The notes under the pieces are model-generated. The model saw only the letters and a list, made by a program, of their open reading frames with translations, was not told the origin of the DNA and ran no database searches. A stretch of 64,000 nt of DNA from Siphonodentalium dalli (lineage: Eukaryota > Mollusca > Scaphopoda > Gadilida > Siphonodentaliidae), in NCBI GenBank assembly GCA_032622095.1, contig CP136065.1, forward strand, positions 247,379,474-247,443,473. The letters run 5' to 3'. Position 1 is the first letter of the stretch. Each line of letters starts with the position of its first letter. Shown here in pieces: positions 22,101-34,100 of the stretch. The translations under genes and the position numbers were made by a program.

Positions 22101-25100
22101 GTTCTGGGTGGGGAAGTGAAGAGTTGTTGCGTGCCTCCAAGAGCTGCTCCAGCCTTCTGCCTCTTCCCCACGGTGCAGTGGCCCACATCTCCACAGATGG
22201 GGTCCAGCCACTCCCCTGGAATCGTACACCTTCGGGATACCTCTAGGCCACTCCTCCACCAGTAGGCTGAATGTTCTGGGTGGGGAAGACTTGTTGTTGC
22301 GTGCCTCCAAGTGCTGCACCAACCAACCTTCTAACTCTTCCCCATGGTGCAGTGGCCCACATCTCCAGAAGATGGGGTCCAATCCCCTGGAATCGTAATA
22401 CCTTGGGGATACCTCCAGGCCACTCCTTCACCGGTAGGAAAGAAAGGCTGAATGATCTGGGTGGGGAAGACTTGTTGCGTGCCTCCAAGAGCTGCACCAA
22501 CCAGCCTTCTATCTCTTCCCCACGGTGCAGTGGCCCACATCTCCACACGATGGGGTCCAATCTCCTGGAATCGTAATACCTTCGGGATACCTCCAGGCCA
22601 CTCCTTCACCGGTCATTTTGCAATTTTGATCATTCTGCTACATTTGATCATGTCAAAATGTACCCGACACTCGTTATGTGCGCCATCATAGATCACTGAT
22701 GCTTCTATGCTTGTTCATCAAGTCCTCAGTGGTGTTCTCTAATCCCATATATACTGGTATGCAATGATACCTTGGATCATGATGGCGTTACCTGCTCTCT
22801 ACATTATACGAGGCTGGAGTACAGATGTGTGGCATGATATAATGAAACCTCATACCTCGCTATGATATCTGCTGCATATCATTTTTATATCTGGTTTGTG
22901 TATCACAGGGAGCAATTTACTTTCGATATCTGATTTGCAAATAATCTCACATTGACATGATTAGATAGCATTTTTATAACATCATACATGTATAAAAAAT
23001 TCCTCACTATTACCGGTATCCACATTTCAGTGGCAAATCGCGATGCGATTCCAGTTAATTTGCTCCCTGGTGTCTCATAAGCATTCTGATATCTTATGGC
23101 ATACACAATGGCTGCATGTGACATCAGTTCATAATGTGAACTGTCGAGAGAGCGAAGAAGATAACAAAGAGAATAGGATGCAGCAAAGTTATACTTGCTC
23201 GGTTGTCTCGCTAGCATGAATTATATGGCACTACCTGGGATGTTTATTCCAAAAACAAGGGGGGGGGGGGGGGGCGGTACACATTTGAGCAATGTCGTAA
23301 TCTGAATTGGGAGCTCTTTCACGTAACATAATCATATCTGATTCATGACTAAATCACATTTACATGAATCCTGTTTCGGAAGAGTACATTCCCATCGAAT
23401 TTGGATATTAATTAACTTTATTGCTCGTGCCTCCTCCTGGGCTTGCATTCTAATCCATATAGTTCAGTTGAGGGCTTCTCCTTGGCGGAAAAATATAATA
23501 TTTATAAATAATATTACTTTTTCCTTAAGGGAAGCCCGAAACTGAACTATCATAGATCCCTCCCATGGTGGTGCCATTCCCAACCCCGCGACTCGCAAAT
23601 CTCATGATTAAGTCGGAAATAAAAAAAACTGACTAGACAATAGATAGAATGCGTGTGTATTCATGCGAGACTAATCCGGACACGGGTGTGAGTGGGATCG
23701 GCACAGCAATAAAATTTTAACCCTCCTGATTGACACAAGGCCGGAGACGTAATCCATATAGTTCAGTTTCGGGCTTCCCTTAAGGAAAAAGTAATATTAT
23801 TTATAAATATTATATATTTTGTTGAATGATCCACATCGTTGCATTTAAGAAAACTTAATTTTCAATGATCGACATCGTTCCATTTATAGGAAGTGGCCAA
23901 TCTAGCTTTGAGTATTTATTTAATCTTGTAGCAATCACCTGTTTCACTCTACAACAAAAATATAACTGCTCTTCACTAAAGTCACAGACTAAATACATTC
24001 TGAATTGAGATGGAAAATATTAAGTAAGATTGATTGGGGACATAAAATAAAAAACATCCATTACCCTGCAGGGAGCCCCACACATATATAGAAGCATATA
24101 GAAGAGTGTCGTCTGCTCGTGTTTGTCTGGGGCTCTGTATGGGTGAAATTATAAAATTATAAAATTGTTAAAGAATACAAGAAAAAATTATTAAAATTGT
24201 AAAAAATTGTTAGGCCAATGCATTCTCTTATATATGCGAGGCGACCTATAGTCGACTCGCATATATAAGAGAATGCATTCGCACAGAGTATATTCATGTA
24301 CCATCGACAGATGTTGATTTTCCCCAGGGTTCGCGCTACCACATGCCTCCCTGACCGACATGGGAGGTTAATAAAAAGAATAAAACAGGCAAATATGGAT
24401 TATGACTATAGTTCGATAAAAGAAAAGAAATAATAAGTATTGGTCACCTGCACAAATAAAATATCCCAGTGAGGTTCGATCTTTCCATGCTCAGGGAAGC
24501 TTTTGGTTTATATATAGGAAATATGAGGCTATAAATTGCCATGTCATATACACATATCATATAAACAAGCTACAACTCTTTATTATACGCTCACAAATGG
24601 ATTATAGGAAATGTTTCTGTTAGATAAATATCGTTATCCCTCAGAAGGGGATATAGAAATTTTCACTTTGATAACCGCCTGTGCATGAGCGATTGATTCA
24701 CTTACTTAATTAATGCAGCAATGTATTGAACTCTTATTTAATTAAATTCTTAACTCCATAATTAAAGTAGCGATGTATATAATGTATCTAATTTATGTCC
24801 ATGGTTAAATATAGAATATACACATAGTGTTTCTGAATAACAAATTTAATCCACGAGTGGGATTTGTGATTTACACCACGAGCTTCAGCGAGTGGTGTAA
24901 ATCGCCAATCCCACGAGTGGATTAAATTTGTTATTCAGAAACACTCTGCGTATATTTTGTTTATGCCACGATCTTTACAATGCGATGGATAAACACTTTT
25001 CCGTTCAAATTGTATGGAGAAAGTTTAATCCACTCTGCGAAGTTTATGCCACGATCTTTACAATGCGATGGATAAACACTTTTCTGTTCAAATTGTATGG

Positions 25101-28100
25101 AGAAAGTTTAACCCACTCTGCGAAGTTTAATCAACAGTAGGCACGTTTAATCAACAGGTGTTGATTAAATGTAAAATTTAAACAGATGGCTTTATTTATA
25201 TAGTAAGATAGGCGATCGTGGTATAAAGAGCATTTTACAAACAGGTAAAATAGCCCAGGCCTCAAGTTGAATTTGACACGTTGTAGAACTATCGATTGAT
25301 CAAGTGGCATCCTATATTTGTCACTTTTGATTGGCTCGTGGACAGTGTACAGGAACTGATCACTCCGTCTACCTTGACGGCACATGTATTCCTGTTAGTT
25401 GTTGTTTTCAAGTCAGCTTTCAAAATCCATGTGAATCAGAAGAGTTAACATTACTTCATTTTAGAAATATCTTGAATATCGATTGGGTCATTAGATTTTG
25501 ACCAGCAGAGTAATTAAACAAAGTTTTAATGTCACGTTTATAGGTGGTTCATAGCTTTTTGTGAAGTGTACAACACGCAGCATGCGCTCGCCCATGATCG
25601 ACTTGAAGTGACGTAGGTGGTTCATCGCTTTTTATGAAGTGTTGACTTCAGTTATTGGTTTATGAACCACAGAAAACTTTGTGTACGCCATATGGCGAAA
25701 TGTACTGATTCTTACAGGTGCTAATTGTGTGAATGCGGAGGGTGTGTGATTATTATATGTCATGTTAAAATTGTGTTTTGTTGAAATTGTAACATACTTA
25801 TGGGGAAAATATTAGATAAGATTGAGTAAGCAGATAGACCAACTGTTAGCTTTGATGCATTAATTAAAGGTGTTTATGAGGAAAAGTATGGTGAATTGTT
25901 TTGCAAATGCATATAATAAAAAGAGTGCAAAATGAAAAAAATTCTCTATCCCTCATGTGTTTATAATATTGAAAGATTGTGATAGTCCAATGTGTGATAA
26001 TGTGTCTAATGATTACAGTGCTCAGGGGCAGCCATCATACAAGAAGTCCAGTGTGTGGGATCCATTAATAAATGAAGTGTTAAGGCAGAAGAGTGAAGTA
26101 CGGCCACTCAAGGTCATTTGGAGGACACAACTTCAGCCTTATTGTCTGAGTGAAACGTGAGTTTTCATTGGTTGAATCATCTCATACAGGTATGATCAGT
26201 TAACCCTTTCCATACTAAATACTTATTGACAAGTAGTTCCCTTAGAAAATGTTCAGATATTAAGTTCAAGAAATTACCATTGGTCGTTTGTTGATCTTAT
26301 TATCAGAACATTTTCCTCTAATAAATAGAATTCCTTCTGCACTTGTACTATCTGTCGTCTGCTTATTTTCCCTGAAAATCCCTCCAGATGGATAATAGAC
26401 CAATCCAATGTATACTTTTATAACTGAATGGGAGAATCCATTTAGTATAGAAAGGGTTAATGATGAAGATTCATTTTAGGGTCATTCGAAGGTCAATTGT
26501 CAGCTCTTATTGCCTGTCTTAGTTCTTACTGCTTCAGCCATATTGTCTGAGTGAAACGTGAGTTTTCATTGGTTGAACATGTCATGACCTCATAGATAGA
26601 TGAGTTCATTGAAGGTTGTTTTGATAACACAGCTTCCACTATTTTGCCTCAGTTAGTGTTCAAATGATAAGTGGTGTTCAGAAGTCAACAAGTCGCAGCA
26701 GTTGTAGTCGAAACCCATCTCACTATTTTTGACACGGGAATTTTTTTGGGACGCCATTTTCGAGTGGAGTCACTAATCATGTCAAGAAATCAGGATTCGG
26801 GAATTCAAAATAAAGCGGTGAACCGGTGCTAAAACTTACATTTGACAAAATGTTCCGGACCCTTAGTGCTTTACATAACTCCCAAATTACACGGACATAA
26901 TTAGAAGGTTCAAATGAGTTATGTACATTCAAACCACATACCCACACATTGTTATGAATAGGTTAGATCTGCTCCAGCGCACATGAGCTACACAATAGTA
27001 AGCATCATGGCAGCATATCAACATCATCAAAAAAGAGTCGCTATAATGAGTTAATACTTGGGACTGAATACTTTGGGTACCGTTTTCTTGAAGATTGTTC
27101 ATTATTTGAATTAAGCGTTACATTTCTGCTCTTTGTTGTAATCAGTAGGCAAAGTTGGGAACTTGTTTCATCTAATCAACTGGTTACTTTCAGGGTCGAT
27201 TTCTTTGATAATCAATTCAACTAACCATTTCAACACTAGCCTGAGTGAAACATCATATTTGTTTTTATTGGTTGAATCATGTCATGTGATCACATATGTG
27301 GTTATATTTTCCTAAAATGCTATTTTTTAATTTTCTTTTTATAACAGATTATTCTAGTTTATTGACAACTTATCATTACTTTATAAGAATAGTGCTTATA
27401 TTTTTTTTGTGACCTACCAAAAATGTCTTTTCTACAGTTTATAACATTGTTACTATAGTTGTTAATAAATGATTTGCTTGTTACAACCAGTTAACACTCA
27501 TAACTATTGCTTTCAGGCTGATATCTCTATCTGATTTAACCAGTTAACTATTATAATTATTGCTTTCAGGCCGATATCTCTAGCTGATTTGTGCAGTACC
27601 CAAATTAACCTGCGTTTCACTGTCGACGGATACCTCACTGGGGATATGCAGCAGTTACTTCCTCCAGTCCGGGGCGTGTACCTCGATTCACATACCGGGT
27701 AAGAATTACTTCCCCTGTCAGGCGAGTTGTCCTTGATCCACATAGCGGGTAAGAACAGATATCAGCAGTTACCTCTTCCTATGAGGGGAGTATCCATCAA
27801 TCCACGTAGCAGGTAAGAATTACTTACCCTGTCAGGGGAGTGTACCTCGATCCACATACCGGGTAAGAATTACTTCCCCTGTCAGGGGAGTGTACCTCGA
27901 TCCACATCAGCAGTTACATCCCCCTGTGAGGGGAGTGTCCTTCAATCCACATACCAGGTAAGAATTACTTCCCCTGTCAGGCGAGTTGTCCTTGATCCTC
28001 ATAGCAGGTAAGAATATATATCAGTAGTTACATCCCCCTATGAGGGGAGTATCCATCAATCCACATACCGGGTAAGAATTACTTCCCCTGTCAGGCGAGT

Positions 28101-31100
28101 TCTACTTGATCCACATACGGGATAAGAATTACTTCCCCTGTCAGACGAGTTGTCCTTGATCCACATGGCGGGTAAGAATAGATATCAGCAGTTACATCCC
28201 CCTATGAGCGGAGTATCCATCAATCCACGTAGCAGGTAAGAATTACTTCCCCTGTCAGGCGAGTTGTCCTTGATCCACATAGCGGGTAAGAATAGATATC
28301 AGCAGTTACATCCCCCAATGAGTGGAGTATCCGTCAATCCACATAGCGGGTAAGAATTACTTCCCCTGTCAGGCGAGTTGTCCTTGATCCACATGGCGGG
28401 TAATAACAGATATCAGCAGTTACATCCCCCTATGAGCGGAGTATCCATCAATCCACATAGCGGGTAAGAATTACTTCCCCTGTCAGGCGAGTTGTCCTTG
28501 ATCCACATAGCGGGTAAGAATAGATATCAACAGTTACATCCCCCTGTGAGGGGAGTGTCCTTCAATCCACATAGCGGGTAAGAATTACTTCCCCTCAGGT
28601 GAGATGTCAATTAAAAATATTATAACAGTCACGAAGATGTCAAATATTTAAACATGAGAAACAGTCACAATATGTGCTTCAATTATTATTTTAGTCGCGA
28701 ATGAGATCTTTCCACTTTTTTAGCATTTCAAGACAAGAACAAGGTATGTTCTTGTGTATGAATTACTGAATGAATTTAGCAGCCGATTTCATCTCCTGGT
28801 AACCATTATGGGCCGCACATTGTGACCGGATATCTAATCATCCATTGTGACCGGGTATATAATCATCCATTGTGACCGGGTATATAATCATCCATTGTGA
28901 CCGGATATATAATCATCCATTGTGACCAGGTATATAATCATCCATTGTGACCGGGTATATAATCATCCATTGTGATGGGGTATATAATCATCCATTGTGA
29001 TGGGGTATATAATCATCCATTGTGACGGGGTATATAATCATCCATTGTGACAGGGTATCTAATCATCCATTGTGACAGGGTATATAATCATACATTGTGA
29101 CCGGGTATATAATCATCCATTGTGACCGGGTATATAATCATCCATTGTGACCGGGTATATAATCATCCATTGTGATGGGGTATATAATCATCCATTGTGA
29201 TGGGATATCTAATCATCCATCGTGATGGGGTATATAATCATCCATTGTGATGGGGTATATAATCATCCATTGTTACCGGGTATATAATCATCCATTGTGA
29301 CCGGGTATATAATCATCCATTGTGATGGGGTATATAATCATCCATTGTGATGGGGTATATAATCATCCATTGTGACCGGGTATATAATCATCCATTGTGA
29401 TGGGGTATATAATCATCCATTGTGATGGGGTATATAATCATACATTGTGATGGGGTATATAATCATCCATTGTGATGGGGTATATAATCATCCATTGTGA
29501 TGGGGTATATAATCATCCATTGTGACCGGGTATATAATCATCCATTGTGACGGGGTATATAATCATCCATTGTGATGGGGTATATAATCATCCATTGTGA
29601 TGGGGTATATAATCATCCATTGTGATGGGGTATATAATCATCCATTGTGACGGGGTATATAATCATCCATCGTGACCAGGTATATAATCATCCATTGTGA
29701 CGGGGTATATAATCATCCATTGTGACGGGGTATCTAATCATACATTGTGACGGGGTATATAATCATCCATTGTGATGGGGTATCTAATCATCCATTGTGA
29801 TGGGGTATATAATCATCCATTGTGACCGGGTATATAATCATCCATTGTGACGGGGTATATAATCATCCATTGTGATGGGGTATATAATCATCCATTGTGA
29901 CCGGGTATATAATCATCCATTGTGACCAGGTATATAATCATCCATTGTGACCGGGTATATAATCATCCATTGTGACCGGGTATATAATCATCCATTGTGA
30001 TGGGGTATCTAATCATCCATTGCTCTAAGTGATCTGTTTGCTAACAGTGAATTATTATAGTTTCGTGCCTTGAGCCACGTACCGAGTGAGATGTCAAAGA
30101 CGTAGGAGATAAATGTACTCTATTTAGTTGCATGTTCTGCAATTCAAGCATGAAAACAGCTCGTGAACCCCTCATATATGGCATATTTTAGAACGCCAAA
30201 AAAAAACCATAACTTTTGTATCCTGTTGCGTTGGGTACATTTTAGAAAATACATTCCCTGAACCCATGTGTATATATGGTAAATGTGGTTACTTCTGGTT
30301 ACTTTACCTATTAGTTACATTGGTTAATTCTTTTTCTTAGAAATCCCAAGGTACCAGGGTACATTGGGTACAAATTATAAAACATATCCCCAGAACTACT
30401 TTACAACCCATGGATACATAGGGTACATGTGATTACTTCTGGTTACTTTACCTATCAGTTAAAGTTACATTTGGAAACTTATTTTTCTTCTTCTTTGAAA
30501 TCCCAAGGTACCAGGGTAAAAATTAAAAAACATATTCTATACTACATACTTATTGATTACATCCCTTAGGAAATGTTAAGATAGTAAGTTCAACAAACAA
30601 TCATAAGTAGGTCATTTGTTGAACTTATTATCTGAACATTTCTGAACATGCCGTGAAGTGAGATCTCCTTTGACATGCATCAATTCTTTGGTTACATTCC
30701 ATTGGGTTACTCCGAATCATTCCCCAAAAATTTTCTGTTAATCGATGGTAAACAACTTGTGGAAATGCTTGATTACACAATTCCTGGCAGCTATTTAGTG
30801 GTGATATAAACTGTGAACATGTTGTTTTTGTTGAGGCACCAACTTGTATCTCCGTCAAATATATCTTGGACACTGAAACTAATGGTTATATATTTCTTGC
30901 TTGCAAGATTCTAGAAGAAGTCGTTTTAAAAATTATATATTTGGACCAATCGTGTGAGTCCTTTCGCTATAAAAGCGATTGAAAGGTAAGATCCCTTCTT
31001 TAAATTTCTTCTATTCGCAAGATAAGTCGCATTTTTTATCTGTTTATTTCTCATGAACGTTTCTCTTTATGATATTCCGAACGACAACACGCAGTTGCCT

Positions 31101-34100
31101 AATTTCCTGCACTACGCACGTGTTTTCCTATTTTCGGAATTTAGTTTTACAATTGTTCAACAATCTTTTATTCTACAATACTGTCTTATTAATGACAGTA
31201 GTCTGTGGGTGGATAAATTCATTAACAAATATTTCAATTTTGTTTTATTTACGAGAATCACTTCGAACAAATATCGTTTTTGTTTGCATAAAACAATAGT
31301 AAAAACCGATGCTCTTTCGAGTCATTTGGGTTCTCGGCGGGATTTTTTAACACTGCACCGGATGCAATATTGTGTTGGCGTCTCCACTAAGCTCCAGTTT
31401 GGAGTTTGGTCCCTGATAAAATCCTATCCAAATGTATTAGAAGTATTTATTTACAATATTTGACATTACAATATTTTACAATAATTTTTCTCACGGATGC
31501 TAGATAAAATAGCCACAGTGTGGCTTGCCTCCTCTCTCTACATTGAACATACGTCTCAATGCTTTTACGATGAAAACTTCGTAATGTTTTTTCCCTCCGA
31601 CAGGTAGGGGTGCCTCGATTAATCGTATAATCGATGAAACGTTGATACAGCCGATATTCAATTACAATTTTCGGCGGCGATTACTCTGAGTTCTTTATTT
31701 CGGATGTCAAAAAGTACCAGACATATTTGGATACCCTGTATTACAGTTTAATATCCAACGGACAGATTAACGATCGTTGATCATGCAAAGATATTAGTAA
31801 CGCATTGTGCTCATTACTAATTACAATTACCGGCTTTCTTTCCCACGGGACAGTAGCGATTGCTCTCGCACCTGTCTGCACTCGCAATTTTCTATTCACG
31901 GTGTTCATCATTTGCACTTGTCCACCTGGTCACAATCAATATTAAAATATGTGAAGATATATTTAGAACATTTCCCATCTCCGTTAATTTATGGGCATGT
32001 GAAAGTGTCAGTGGACTTGGGTATATCACACAATGACCTTTGATTTGAGATAACCCCAACTTACAATTATATTACCGGTGCAATTACACCCTTCTAAACA
32101 ACAAAAATGTATTTTTTGTCATGGGAAGGACTGTCTCGGTTGTTTCTGATACAAATTATGTGAATATTATGCACTACTTCCACTGTCCTTGCTATTAGAT
32201 ACGCTTCATCGATTCTAATCTAGTATTGACTATCGATTATCAAGATTAATGATTGTGGCACCTCTGCTGACGTGGCACCTTCTCTTGCTTCCTCCATTAA
32301 CTTGGAGACTCGCTGGAGTTGGTTGGTGGACATGCCTCCTCCCTCAGGGTCGCGGCGTCCATAGCCCGCGGAGAAGGGCAGCGATGGTGGTCCAATCGCA
32401 GCTACCTTTGGTCCTGCCTCCGGTTCCACCGGATTTGTTCCGTCGCTGCACCAGCCGGCCACTTGCTACAGCTACCACATCAGTGGTCTGTTTAGCTCGC
32501 AAGCCCCGGTGCCCTCGGCACATTGCCTGCCTACGCAGTTCAATGTGTCAACTGCCACTGCTTCCACTCCAGGGGATTTTACCGCACGGGTTCTGACCTG
32601 TTCTCCATTCGTCAAGTCTTTTCCGACATCCGTCCCTCCCGGTTTTGGGTGGGTATATATCTCTATTATTCACTTGTGTTCTTTCCTCCACCAGTGTGGC
32701 CTTGCTTCGTACAGTTTCTGGCCTCTTTTGGGCTCCTAAGCCAGAACTTAGACTTAAAGTTTCCTTTCCGAGGCTCCAGAAATTTTGCCTCGTCAAACCA
32801 GGTGACCTGGTCGGGATACTTGCCCCTTTCCCCCATCTCCTGGACAGACGGTGCTGTTTAGAGACGAGGACTTGCTGTCACAACATCCCCTGGATTTGGC
32901 AGAGTTTGATGCATGTCCGAGTTTGCCATGCCCATCCGAGAGTGCCTTCCATGAGGGTCATTTCGGATGGGTCAGTCCTTCGGTCTTAGGATAACAATTG
33001 CGCACAATTTTTCATGCATTACCAGCACGATACTAACAGCACAGAAAAAGGAAGAACAAACATGGCCCTTCTCTTGCTTCCTCCATTAACATGGAGCCGC
33101 CGCTGGAGTCGGTTGCTGGACATGCCTCCTCCTTATTGGTCGCGGCCTCCTGAGCCATCCGCAGAGAAGTACGCCTGTCTTCCACAACCGAAGGACTGGA
33201 TGGGGCCCACATATCAAGAACAAAATCCAACGTGTGACGATTTTTCCTCTGTCAACTCGATACAGCCTGCGCTGCAGGCTCAGAGTCTGTTAGTGGTCAT
33301 GCCTCCTCTATTTGTAGTCGCGGCTTCCACAACCTTCGCAGAGACGGTCAACAATGGATGTTCCTCTGCCAACTCGGTACAGCCTGCGCTGTGGTGGTCA
33401 TGCCTCCTCTATTTGTTGTCGCGGCTTCCACAACCCTCGCAGGGACAGGAAACGATGAATTTTCCTCTGTCAACTCGGTACAGCCTGCGCTGCAGGCTCG
33501 GAATCTATTGGTGGTCATGCCTCCTCTATTTGTAGTCGCGGCTTCCACAACCTTCTCAGTGACGGGAAACAATGAATTTTCCTCTGTCAACTCTGTACAG
33601 CCTGCGCTGCAGGCTCGGAGTCTGTTGGTGGTCATGCATCCTCTATTTGTAGTCGCGGCTTCCACAAACTTCGCAGAGACGTGAAACAATGAATTTTCCT
33701 CTGTCAACTCGGTACAGCCTGCGCTGCAGGCTCTGAATCTGTTGGTGGTCATGCCTCCTCTATTTGTAGTCGCGGCTTTCACAACCTTCGCAGCGACGAG
33801 CAGCGATGGAGGTTCTGCAGCATCTACCGCTGGTTCTGTCTCAGTCCATCCAGGTTCATGCTGTCACGGCACATAGCGGTTTTTCCGAACCCATTATTGC
33901 CTTGGCTACCTCATTGTTCCTTGTCGCCGACAAGTTGCATTCATTCGACTGAGTGTTTGGTACACTATTACCTTCGTTGTTTGTACTTTGAGGTTTCCTC
34001 TGTCAGTCTGCCTTCTGCCATATCACATTGCTCTGGCTATGTGCCGCATTCCGGAACTGCTCCTGAATGAGTTTATTTCGCCTCCATTCTCACCTCCCTT

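Larger units (their letters stand above)
18908..23813. mobile_element. DIRS-like YR retrotransposon, non-autonomous, element 1
   Basis: Inverted terminal repeats lie at 18908-19085 and 23622-23813 (for example TCCGGATTAGTCTCGCATGA left and its inverse right). An internal region at 23452-23546 is complementary to both outer ends joined together, the hallmark of DIRS elements. I find no reverse transcriptase, RNase H or tyrosine recombinase reading frame, so this copy is non-autonomous or badly decayed. No target duplication is visible, as expected for DIRS. It lies in intron 6. Confidence 0.8.

Noticed and set aside
25976-25985. Use of the gaaag acceptor to start exon 7 at 25976
   Set aside because: It needs one leftover base from exon 6, which leaves two. 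The acceptor ten nucleotides downstream keeps the frame.
28816-30022. CRISPR-like array of regular short repeats
   Set aside because: The units are directly contiguous with no unique spacers, and the context is an animal intron.
33014-33782. ORFs of 108-173 residues on both strands
   Set aside because: They follow the internal tandem repeat of DIRS-like element 2. No RT, gag or recombinase motifs are visible, and both strands are open equally.
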